Positions 37,630-44,707 of a DNA stretch of 64,000 nt are shown here, in pieces. A model generated the notes under the pieces. The model worked only from the letters and a program-made list of their open reading frames with translations, did no database searches and was not told the origin of the DNA. Each line of letters opens with the position of its first letter. The stretch's first letter is position 1. The stretch comes from Streptomyces iranensis (lineage in GTDB: Bacteria > Actinomycetota > Actinomycetes > Streptomycetales > Streptomycetaceae): positions 248,001-312,000 of the forward strand of contig NZ_JAGGLR010000013.1 in NCBI RefSeq assembly GCF_017874715.1, given 5' to 3'. A program made the translations under genes and the position numbers.

Positions 37630-37899
37630 ATGGCAGTGAGCATGCACGTGGTCTGGAGCAAGTGCGAGCCAGGACGCGTCATCTACGAGACGCATTCGAT
37701 CGAGACGGTCACCGACGGCTCGGGCGTCCACGCGACCGTTGACAGCCATACGTACGAGATCTCCCTCCGCAGCCGGGCCCAGGCGGAGTCCATCGCGGAC
37801 GAGGAGGGCTTCGAGCTGTACCGGAAGGGCGAGGCGTGGGAGAGCCTCCCCGAGGAGGAGGGGCTCTCCGAGGAGGGCCTTCCCGAGGAGGACGAATGA
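37630..37899 (+). CDS. Small acidic hypothetical protein
   Basis: An 89-residue protein: AVSMHVVWSKCEPGRVIYET, then TYEISLRSRAQAESIADEEG, with a C-terminal acidic repeat (LPEEEGLSEEGLPEEDE). I do not recognise the family, though similar short acidic proteins are common in Streptomyces. The ATG at 37630 has only a weak GGAG upstream. A strong terminator begins right at the stop codon, which supports it being a real transcription unit. Confidence 0.65.
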   Translation: MAVSMHVVWSKCEPGRVIYETHSIETVTDGSGVHATVDSHTYEISLRSRAQAESIADEEGFELYRKGEAWESLPEEEGLSEEGLPEEDE

Positions 37900-37932
37900 G
37901 TAAGGAGCAGCGCCCAGGGCGCTGCTCCTTAC
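37900..37932. terminator. Strong terminator after the small acidic gene
   Basis: GTAAGGAGCAGCGCCC (37900-37915) pairs perfectly with GGGCGCTGCTCCTTAC (37917-37932). The stem is 16 bp with almost no loop, and GCTGCTCCTTAC repeats once more at about 37935-37946. It lies between convergent genes. Confidence 0.88.
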
Positions 37933-37985
37933 ACGCTGCTCCTTACGTCATGCTCTGCCCCGGCCCTGCCGCTGAGGGCCCGGAC

Positions 37986-40388
37986 TCACTCCTCGCCGTC
38001 GTCGCCGTGCCCCAGCAGGAAGTCCACATCCCGCCGCTCGGTGCCCGCCGCGTCGCCGACCGTGATCTGGCGGGTCGCCGGGGCGTAGCCGCTGGCCACC
38101 ACCGTGTAGTGGTCGCCGGTGAGCGCCCCGAAGCCGAAGGACCCGTCCGCACCGGTGATGACCTGGCCGACCACGTCCCCGGAGGCGTCCAGCAACGAGA
38201 CCCGCGCGTCCCCGAGCGGTAGGCCGCCCCGGTCCCGCACGGTGCCCCGGACCCGGGCCGCGGGCGGCAGCTCGGCGTCCACGCGCACCGGTTCACCGGC
38301 GATGAGTTCCACCTGGGTGGCGTACGGCCGGTGCCCGGCGGCGGCCACGGTCAGCGTGTACGTCCCCGGGGCCAGTTCCGGCAACGCGAACTCGCCCTTC
38401 TCGTCGGCGGTCACCGACCCCGCGACCTCGCCCTCGGGCCCGGTGGCCGTGGCGGTCGCCCCGGCCAGCGGCTCCCCGCCGACGGCCCGTACGGACCCGG
38501 TCAGTCCGCCCCCGCCGGACAGCCGCAGATCGCAGACGACCGGCAGATCCGAGACCAGCAGCGTGGCGGCCTGCGGCTGATGCCCGGCGGCCGAGCCGAT
38601 GAGGACGACGCTCGCGGCGTCGGGGGCGGGCAGGTGGTACCGGCCGTCGCGGCCGGTGACCGTACGGCCGAGCTGACGGCCGCCCGTGTCGATGAGGGTG
38701 ATGGCGGCGTCGGCGAGCGGGGTGTCGCCGGGGCCGAGGACACGGCCGTGGATGACGCTGCCGGTGAGGACGGGGAGGCCGTCGACGACCTCTGAGGCAG
38801 GCGCCTCGGCGACCGCCCCAGCGGCGGCAACGGCGACCGGAACACCAACCGGCGCGGAATCAGCCACCGGACCCGAAGCGGCCACCGGACCCGAAGCGGC
38901 CAGGGGACCCGAAGCGGCCAGGGGACCCGAGCCCGCCACCCGCCCCGCGCGCCGCCGTCCGGGCAGGCAGAGGGCGATCAGCAGACCGCCGACCGCGGCG
39001 GCGCACGCCACCAGGAACGAGACCTTGAACCCGTCCTTGCTCGGCAGCGCCACCCCACCGAAGTCGATGGTCTGGTGCGCCAGGATCACGCCCACGACCG
39101 CGCTGGAGGTGGACATGCCGATCGACCGCATGAGGGTGTTGAGCCCGTTCGCCGCGCCCGTCTCAGCGGCGGGGACGGCGCTGACGATCAGGGTGGGCAT
39201 CGCCGAGTACGAGATGCCGATGCCGACGCCGAGCGCGGTGGAGAGCACCACGATCTGCCAGATGTGGTCGATCATGACGAGCCCCGCACCGTACGTCGCG
39301 CCGATGACGAGCAGCCCGAGGACCAGCGAGACCTTCGGCCCGCTCGAGGCGTTGATCCGCGCGGACAGCGGGGAGACCAGCATCATCGCGACGCCCATGG
39401 GGGCGAAGTAGAGCCCGGCCATGACCATCGACTGGCCCAGGCCGTACCCGGTGGCCTCCGGCAGCTGCAGCAGCTGCGGCAGGATCAGCGACATCGAGTA
39501 GAACGAGAAGCCGACCATGATCGAGGTGAGGTTGGTCAGCAGCACCTGGCGCCGCGCCGTGGTCCGCAGATCGACCAGCGGTTCGGCGGTGCGCAGCTCG
39601 AAGACGCCCCAGAGCAGCAGGATCACGACGGACGTGCCGAACAGCCCGAGCGTGGTGCCGCTCGTCCACCCCCAGTCACCGCCCTTGGTGATCGGCAGCA
39701 GCAGACAGACGAGACCGGCCGTCAGCCCGAGCGCGCCGATGGCGTCGAAGCGGCTGGGAGTGCGGACGGAGGACTCCGGGACGACGGCGAGCACGAGGGC
39801 GATGGATATCACGCCGAGCCCCGCGGCCCCGTAGAAGAGCGCATGCCAGTTGGTGTGCTGCGCCACGAACGCGGCGGCGGGCAGCCCCAGCGCGCCGCCG
39901 ACGCCGAGCGACGAGCTCATCAGGGCCATCGCCGAGCCCAGCTTGTGCGGCGGAAGCTCGTCCCGCATGACGCTGATGCCGAGCGGAATGGCACCCATGG
40001 CCCCGCCCTGGATGGCCCGGCCGATCACCATCACCACCAGGTCGGAGGTGACAGCGCAGGTCAGCGAGCCGACGACCATCAGCGCCAGCGCGACCATCAG
40101 CATCCGGCGCTTGCCGAACATGTCCCCGAGCCGCCCCATGACGGGCGTGGAGACGGCACCGGCGAGCAGGGTGGCGGTGACCACCCAGGACGCGTTGGAG
40201 CTGGTGGTGTGCAGCAGCTGGGGCAGCTCGGTGACCAGCGGAACGACCAGTGTCTGCATGACGGACACGGCGATGCCGCAGAACGCGAGCACCGCCACGA
40301 AGCCGCCGCCGACCTCCCGCGGGAGCGGCGTGCCGGACGGCGCGGCGCTCAGATGTTCCGCGACGCGAGGTGGGGCTGACTGGGGCAT
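37986..40388 (-). CDS. DHA2-type MFS exporter fused to three carboxypeptidase-regulatory-like domains
   Basis: An 800-residue fusion. Residues about 28-480 are a 14-helix multidrug exporter: FCGIAVSVMQTLVVPLVTEL, motif A PVMGRLGDMFGKRRMLMVAL, and LMSSSLGVGGALGLPAAAFV. A repetitive linker (GPLAASGPLAASGPVAASGP) follows at about 487-515. Three beta-sandwich domains of the CarboxypepD_reg/CNA-B kind fill about 545-795: GRVLGPGDTPLADAAITLID, GSVRAVGGEPLAGATATATG and GTVRDRGGLPLGDARVSLLD, each with GTYTLTVAAAGH-like ends. The frame begins at ATG 40388 (MPQSAPPRVAEHL). It is divergent from a MarR gene with a nested palindrome between, so it is probably the MarR-controlled efflux pump. The transporter is known; the reason for the appended domains is not. 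Confidence 0.88.
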   Translation of the reverse strand: MPQSAPPRVAEHLSAAPSGTPLPREVGGGFVAVLAFCGIAVSVMQTLVVPLVTELPQLLHTTSSNASWVVTATLLAGAVSTPVMGRLGDMFGKRRMLMVALALMVVGSLTCAVTSDLVVMVIGRAIQGGAMGAIPLGISVMRDELPPHKLGSAMALMSSSLGVGGALGLPAAAFVAQHTNWHALFYGAAGLGVISIALVLAVVPESSVRTPSRFDAIGALGLTAGLVCLLLPITKGGDWGWTSGTTLGLFGTSVVILLLWGVFELRTAEPLVDLRTTARRQVLLTNLTSIMVGFSFYSMSLILPQLLQLPEATGYGLGQSMVMAGLYFAPMGVAMMLVSPLSARINASSGPKVSLVLGLLVIGATYGAGLVMIDHIWQIVVLSTALGVGIGISYSAMPTLIVSAVPAAETGAANGLNTLMRSIGMSTSSAVVGVILAHQTIDFGGVALPSKDGFKVSFLVACAAAVGGLLIALCLPGRRRAGRVAGSGPLAASGPLAASGPVAASGPVADSAPVGVPVAVAAAGAVAEAPASEVVDGLPVLTGSVIHGRVLGPGDTPLADAAITLIDTGGRQLGRTVTGRDGRYHLPAPDAASVVLIGSAAGHQPQAATLLVSDLPVVCDLRLSGGGGLTGSVRAVGGEPLAGATATATGPEGEVAGSVTADEKGEFALPELAPGTYTLTVAAAGHRPYATQVELIAGEPVRVDAELPPAARVRGTVRDRGGLPLGDARVSLLDASGDVVGQVITGADGSFGFGALTGDHYTVVASGYAPATRQITVGDAAGTERRDVDFLLGHGDDGEE

Positions 40389-40440
40389 GCGAATGCCGCC
40401 TCCAAAGAAAGTTCAGGAGATTGATGGAAGCATGAGAGAT

Positions 40441-40471
40441 GTGCATCCTACACATGGTGTGTATCGTGCAC
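40441..40471. promoter_or_regulatory. Nested palindromic MarR operator
   Basis: The perfect palindrome TACACA-TGG-TGTGTA (40449-40463) sits inside a second symmetrical pair, GTGCA (40441-40445) and TGCAC (40467-40471). It lies between the divergent exporter and MarR genes. Binding here could repress both. Confidence 0.78.
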
Positions 40472-40509
40472 ACTTCCATAGAGGGGCGCGGGGGAGGCGA
40501 GGAGGAATC

Positions 40510-41064
40510 GTGCTGGATCGTCGGCTGGAGCGACTGGAACGCGAGCTGATGCTGGTGGCCAGGTGCTCAGTCCTGACCCCCCGCGAACGAAAGGGCCAGG
40601 CGGCGGACCCCCAGGCCCCCACGACACAGCCGGACACCGGCACAACCCCCAGCACCGAACCGTGCACCCCCATCCGCCTGGACCGCTCCGGCTACCTGCT
40701 CCTCTCCCGCCTGGACGCCGAGGGCGCGATGACCATCGGCCGGCTGGCCGACGCGTTCCAGCTGGACGTCTCGACCGTCAACCGCCAGACCGGCGCCCTG
40801 CTCCGGGCCGGCCTCGTCGAACGCATCCCGGACCCGGAGGGCGGCCTGGCCCGCAAGCTCCGCGTCACCCCGCGGGGAGCCGACCGCATGGCAGCGGAGC
40901 GGACCTGCAGGCAGACCGACCTGTCCCGGCTCCTGGAGAAGTGGACGCCGGAGGACGTGGCCCGCTTCGAGGACGTCCTGACCCGCTTCAACCGCGAGGT
41001 GGAACGCCAGGAGGGCCGGGCCTGGCCAAGGGAGACGGACGAGGCGGCCCGCACCGCGGAATGA
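40510..41064 (+). CDS. MarR-family repressor of the adjacent exporter
   Basis: A 184-residue MarR protein. Winged helix: SGYLLLSRLDAEGAMTIGRL, then ADAFQLDVSTVNRQTGALLR and AGLVERIPDPEGGLARKLRV. The N-terminal part has an unusual Pro/Thr-rich insert (ADPQAPTTQPDTGTTPSTEP) between helices 1 and 2. GTG at 40510 follows GGCGAGGAGGAAT. The frame is open back to 39850, but that stretch is antisense to the exporter and contains the operator, so it is rejected. Confidence 0.88.
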   Translation: MLDRRLERLERELMLVARCSVLTPRERKGQAADPQAPTTQPDTGTTPSTEPCTPIRLDRSGYLLLSRLDAEGAMTIGRLADAFQLDVSTVNRQTGALLRAGLVERIPDPEGGLARKLRVTPRGADRMAAERTCRQTDLSRLLEKWTPEDVARFEDVLTRFNREVERQEGRAWPRETDEAARTAE

Positions 41065-41206
41065 GGGCGCGGCGAAGAGCGTTGCCACAAACAGGAACAT
41101 GACGCGTATCACACGGGGGAACCCGGCCGGGAACCCCCAGAACGAACCCCCGGAACGAACCTCCGGAACCGCGTACACGTACACCCACCGAGGAGGCCAG
41201 GAAGAA

Positions 41207-41605
41207 ATGTCCACCCCCGCTTCCCACCCCAAGACCACCGGCACCAGCGGCGGACACCTCGTGACCGTGGAGCGCGGCGCGCAGCACGTCACGGTAACGA
41301 TCGACGGCCGCGTAGTCGCCGAGTCGACCCGCCCCCTGCTCGTCCACGAGACCGGTCTCCCGGTCCGCTACTACCTCCCCCCGGAGGACGTGGACCTGAC
41401 CCTCTTCGAGCCCACCGACACCCACACCATCTGCCCCTTCAAGGGCGAGGCCGCGTACTGGACCTACCGCGGCCCGGCAGGCGAGGGCGCGGAGCCACGG
41501 CCGGACGTGGTGTGGGCGTACCCGCAGCCGATCGAGAAGGTGACGGAAATCAAGGACCACCTGTCGTTCTACGACGAGGTGGCAAAGATCGACGTCGCGA
41601 AGTAA
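41207..41605 (+). CDS. DUF427 domain protein
   Basis: A 132-residue DUF427 protein, a small beta-rich fold. Diagnostic parts are VTVTIDGRVVAESTRPLLVH, GLPVRYYLPPEDVDLTLFEP, THTICPFKGEAAYWTYRG and VWAYPQPIEKVTEIKDHLSF, ending YDEVAKIDVAK. The ATG at 41207 is preceded by AGGAGG (41191-41196). The biochemical role is unknown. It follows the MarR gene by 142 bp, on the same strand. Confidence 0.92.
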   Translation: MSTPASHPKTTGTSGGHLVTVERGAQHVTVTIDGRVVAESTRPLLVHETGLPVRYYLPPEDVDLTLFEPTDTHTICPFKGEAAYWTYRGPAGEGAEPRPDVVWAYPQPIEKVTEIKDHLSFYDEVAKIDVAK

Positions 41606-41695
41606 GAGCACACCAACAGACCGGCGGGGCGGCCCCACCCCGACATCACCCCATCAGGGGCCTTCCGGGAACCCCCCGGGGGGAACCCCTGACGC

Positions 41696-42157
41696 GTGCA
41701 CATCCACGCGTACTCGTGGCTGGGCGAGAAGGAGCTGTTCGACCGGGAGGCCCTACGCCGCCCGCCCGACCGCCCCCACCCGCCCGTCACGGCGGAGGAC
41801 GAGGAGCACTACCGCACGCTCCTGGAAACGTTCCGCCACTCGGAGCTCCCCCCACTGGAGACATCCCTCTGGCTCCTGAAGACCCCCACCCTGATCCGCG
41901 CCACCTTCGAGGAACCGAAGGACGCGGCGGCGTGGCTGGGCCGCGAACTGACCGAACACGCCCCCGGCTTCCTCTCCCACCAGGAAGCCGACACCGCCCG
42001 CCTGGCCCGCCTGGTCACCACGGCCACCACCCGCCTGACCCGCGGCACGGACGTCTCCTTCGGCTTCTACGTGGGCCGCACGTCGTTCCTCTCCCTGGCC
42101 CTGGTCACCTGCACCCCCAACCACTGGACCCCGGCCCTCCGCTGCCCCCTCACCTGA
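41696..42157 (+). CDS. Hypothetical protein
   Basis: A 153-residue protein starting at GTG 41696: HIHAYSWLGEKELFDREALR, then RPHPPVTAEDEEHYRTLLET, with WLLKTPTLIRATFEEPKDAA and a hydrophobic C-terminal stretch (DVSFGFYVGRTSFLSLALVT). I do not recognise the family. The frame is GC-biased at third positions like its neighbours, and a terminator follows the stop, so it is probably real. Confidence 0.65.
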   Translation: MHIHAYSWLGEKELFDREALRRPPDRPHPPVTAEDEEHYRTLLETFRHSELPPLETSLWLLKTPTLIRATFEEPKDAAAWLGRELTEHAPGFLSHQEADTARLARLVTTATTRLTRGTDVSFGFYVGRTSFLSLALVTCTPNHWTPALRCPLT

Positions 42158-42169
42158 CCCCCGGGCGAG

Positions 42170-42206
42170 ACGGCCCCACCGGACAGGGTGCGTCCGGCGG
42201 GGCCGT
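42170..42206. terminator. Bidirectional terminator
   Basis: ACGGCCCC (42170-42177) pairs with GGGGCCGT (42199-42206), and inside it CCGGAC pairs with GTCCGG. It lies between the convergent hypothetical gene and the LPMO gene. Confidence 0.85.
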
Positions 42207-42236
42207 GGTGCGGGTGCCTGAGCCGTGGGGTCTCGC

Positions 42237-42905
42237 TCAGCCGAAGTTCACGTCACTGCACAGGAAGTACGTCTGGTCCATGTGCGATGCCTGCCAGACG
42301 GTGTAGACGACGTGGCGGCCGGTGTAGCCGGAGGTGCTGACGTCGATCGAGTAGTTCTGGCTGGGGGCGTACTTGCCGGTCGTGGTGACCAGTTGCAGGT
42401 CACTCCACTTCAGCGGCTGGGTGGTGGGGTCGTACCCCTGGCGGGACACATACACCTTGAAGTAGTCCGCACCGTGGCTGGCCTGGTCGTACAGCTTGAC
42501 GGTGAACTTGCCGCCGATCTTCGTCGTCTGCCAGGCGCCCGGCTTGTCCAGCGAGTTGTAGCGGCCACCCTCGGTGTGGCCGCCGCTGCACAGCTGCCCG
42601 TCCGGGATCACCGCCGGGAAGTTGCCGGCGGAGCCGTTGCGGTACAGCCCGTTCCAGTTCCACATGGCGTTCGGGTTGTCCTGCCATGCCTGCCAGCACA
42701 TGGGGTCCAGCTGCGCCATCTCGGGGTTCTGGAAGTCGTCTCCCCAGCGCAGCCAGCAGCCGTAGTTGCGGGACGCGGGGTCGACGACGGATCCATGGGC
42801 GCTCGCGGTGGTGGACCACGGGATCAGGCACAGCAGCGCCGCGGCCAGCAGGCCGAGCGCGCGAGATGTCCAACGTAAGGAATTGCCGCGTTCATGACAA
42901 ATCAT
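42237..42905 (-). CDS. Secreted AA10 lytic polysaccharide monooxygenase
   Basis: A 222-residue copper enzyme that cleaves crystalline cellulose or chitin oxidatively. After the signal peptide (ALGLLAAALLCLIPWSTTAS then A|HGS) the mature protein begins with the required His: HGSVVDPASRNYGCWLRWGD. The second copper-brace His is in YDQASHGADYF, and the C-terminal YTVWQASHMDQTYFLCSDVN with NFG matches the Streptomyces LPMO10B type. Cys pairs (GCW..., PMCW, QLCSGG) are as expected. There is no carbohydrate-binding module. The ATG at 42905 follows GGAGGAAG. A perfect CebR box upstream points to cellulose-linked expression. Confidence 0.95.
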   Translation of the reverse strand: MICHERGNSLRWTSRALGLLAAALLCLIPWSTTASAHGSVVDPASRNYGCWLRWGDDFQNPEMAQLDPMCWQAWQDNPNAMWNWNGLYRNGSAGNFPAVIPDGQLCSGGHTEGGRYNSLDKPGAWQTTKIGGKFTVKLYDQASHGADYFKVYVSRQGYDPTTQPLKWSDLQLVTTTGKYAPSQNYSIDVSTSGYTGRHVVYTVWQASHMDQTYFLCSDVNFG

Positions 42906-42949
42906 TTCGCGATCTTCCTCCATCGTCCTAGGGGGAGTGGGAGAGCGAG

Positions 42950-42963
42950 TGGGAGCGCTCCCA
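42950..42963 (-). promoter_or_regulatory. CebR operator
   Basis: TGGGAGCGCTCCCA is an exact 14-bp match to the CebR box, the cellobiose-responsive repressor site that controls cellulose-degradation genes in Streptomyces. It is 45 bp upstream of the LPMO start. Confidence 0.92.
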
Positions 42964-43171
42964 AACTGGCTGCTTCCCCAACGATGAGCCCCCGAAACGT
43001 AGGCCGGGAGCCACGCACCGAATCGGACGGCCAGCAAGACGCGCCGCGCCCACTCCCACCGGGGCCGACAACTCCCCCAGCCTCAGAAGCAGTTGACCGA
43101 CAACCACCCCCATCCATCCACCCGACAGCCCGCCGGTGGCACTCACGCGCACCCGGGGTAGTCGGCAGGAC

Positions 43172-43305
43172 ATGGGCAAGATTCTGGTCGGCACATGTTC
43201 ATGGACGGACCGCGCGCTGGTGTCCGGCGGCTGGTACCCACTGGGGCCGCGCGACGCGGAGGGAAGACTACGGCACTACGCCGCCCAGTCCCGGTGGTGG
43301 AGGAC
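43172..43305 (+). pseudogene. Truncated DUF72 gene at an island boundary
   Basis: ATG 43172 encodes GKILVGTCSWTDRALVSGGW then YPLGPRDAEGRLRHYAAQ, the unmistakable N-terminus of DUF72 proteins (normally about 250-290 residues). One base is missing near 43289: the expected continuation FPVVED reads on in the next frame to about 43305, and after that all similarity stops. Cause: deletion or insertion at the start of the accessory region that follows. The rest of the gene is not in this window. Confidence 0.8.
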
Positions 43306-43402
43306 GGCTCGGCGCCCTGCTCTTCCAATTGGCTCGTCGCCGAGGAAATTACGCTGTTGGGCGAGGCCGAAGCACCGACGGTCGAGCGTATACGTCATCG
43401 GG

Positions 43403-43936
43403 CTACTGCTGTTGGGGACCTGTCGTGGCGAAGGCTTGCGAGGCATCGACCCCACAGATCCGCAACAGGTTGACCACCTCGCGATCCAACTCCTCGCCGA
43501 CTTTGGTGACCTCCGGAATGCCGAGGCTGCCGAACTCATCGCTGGGCCGGTGCATGGTGAACACCGCATTACCGTCGCCGTCGCTGTAGATCAGCATCCG
43601 CAAAGGCGCATACAGCAGAGCTCTCGGGTCATGACGAAACATGGTTTCGGCAGTGACGTGGTTGCCGATCAGATACTCAATCGACCTGGTTGCGTGTCCT
43701 GCGATGGCAAACAGTGCGGTGGCGTTGATCCGGGCGTAACGGATCAGATCGTTGGGCGCGTTCACGGCGATTGCACTGCGGATGTCGTCCCAGGTTCCCC
43801 CGGTTTCCCCGATGAGCTCCACCGGCCCCGGATCGAATGCGGGCGCCGCCTTCTCCAATGCCGCAACGAAGTCGTCATAGGCAATTCCCGTGGAGACTTC
43901 GATCCGGGTCACGGTGTGACTGCGTTGACTGGCCAT
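43403..43936 (-). CDS. DUF302 domain protein
   Basis: A 177-residue protein starting at ATG 43936 (MASQRSHTVTRIEVSTGIAY). The DUF302 core is recognisable: SIEYLIGNHVTAETMFRHDP, ALLYAPLRMLIYSDGDGNAV and FTMHRPSDEFGSLGIPEVTK, ending LDREVVNLLRICG. DUF302 proteins are small alpha/beta folds, some of them heme- or lipid-linked, with no settled function. It is the first intact gene after the truncated DUF72 gene and is transcribed toward it. Its third positions are less GC-rich than in the core genes. Confidence 0.82.
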   Translation of the reverse strand: MASQRSHTVTRIEVSTGIAYDDFVAALEKAAPAFDPGPVELIGETGGTWDDIRSAIAVNAPNDLIRYARINATALFAIAGHATRSIEYLIGNHVTAETMFRHDPRALLYAPLRMLIYSDGDGNAVFTMHRPSDEFGSLGIPEVTKVGEELDREVVNLLRICGVDASQAFATTGPQQQ

Positions 43937-44707
43937 GCGACCACTCCCTGCGTCTGGGACCCACGCCCAGAATATCCCGAGCTCACACACGTTGCGAGTT
44001 CAGCTTGCGTACGACCACCCGCTGCAACGGCCGGTCCGGCCGACTCCGGCACAGCCCTCCCCGAAGACCGCAAGGATGTGCGACCGACCCGAGATGCCCG
44101 GGGCTCAGGTGCTGGCACTCGAAGTATCTGCGGCGAGGAATTCCGACGATCGACGAATGCATGTAAAGCTTGGAATTTTCGCTCTACATAAATCGTGTAC
44201 CTGGGCACGTGTCTCCCGGGGCCGCCCGGTTGGTTTGATCGCCTTGCGTTCGGAGGTGTGTCGCAGGTGTGCCGCGAACAGTGGGCAACGAGAAAGAGCG
44301 GGACTCAGCGAGACTGGTTCCCGCTCTTCATCCAAGGCACCCAGTTGGTCAACCGCATGATCATGCTGGCTGAACCGAGGTGCCCCCGCCGGGGGCGCAG
44401 CGCACGGGGACGAACCGAACCATCGATGCCCGGTGAGCTGGTGGTCCAGACGACCTTCCCGGTGCCGGTGCCCTGAGCGCGCACGTAACCGACCGGCGCT
44501 CCGACGGCACGGGGAGCTGCCCCTGACGGCTCCCACGCCACCCCCGGCGGCTCCGCCGTGAAACAACCCTCTCGCGGCACGGTGAGGGTGAGTGCCGATA
44601 GGCTGCTGATCAGTGGGGGACAGGTTTCGCAGTCGTGGGCGAGGATCGCTGCACTCGACTGTGTACATGATCGAATCCATGTCCGATGGCAAAGCTAGTT
44701 GGTACCT
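43937..44707. other. Gene-free stretch in the accessory region
   Basis: A 771-bp stretch with no supportable gene. It contains AT-rich pieces (around 44160-44190 and 44690-44720) and short frames in all directions without family resemblance. It is probably decayed mobile or coding DNA. Confidence 0.45.

Noticed and set aside
43136..44191. 351-codon plus-strand frame spanning the DUF72 remnant and the DUF302 region
   Set aside because: Only its first ~45 codons have family resemblance (DUF72); the rest is antisense to the DUF302 gene and is not a conserved continuation.
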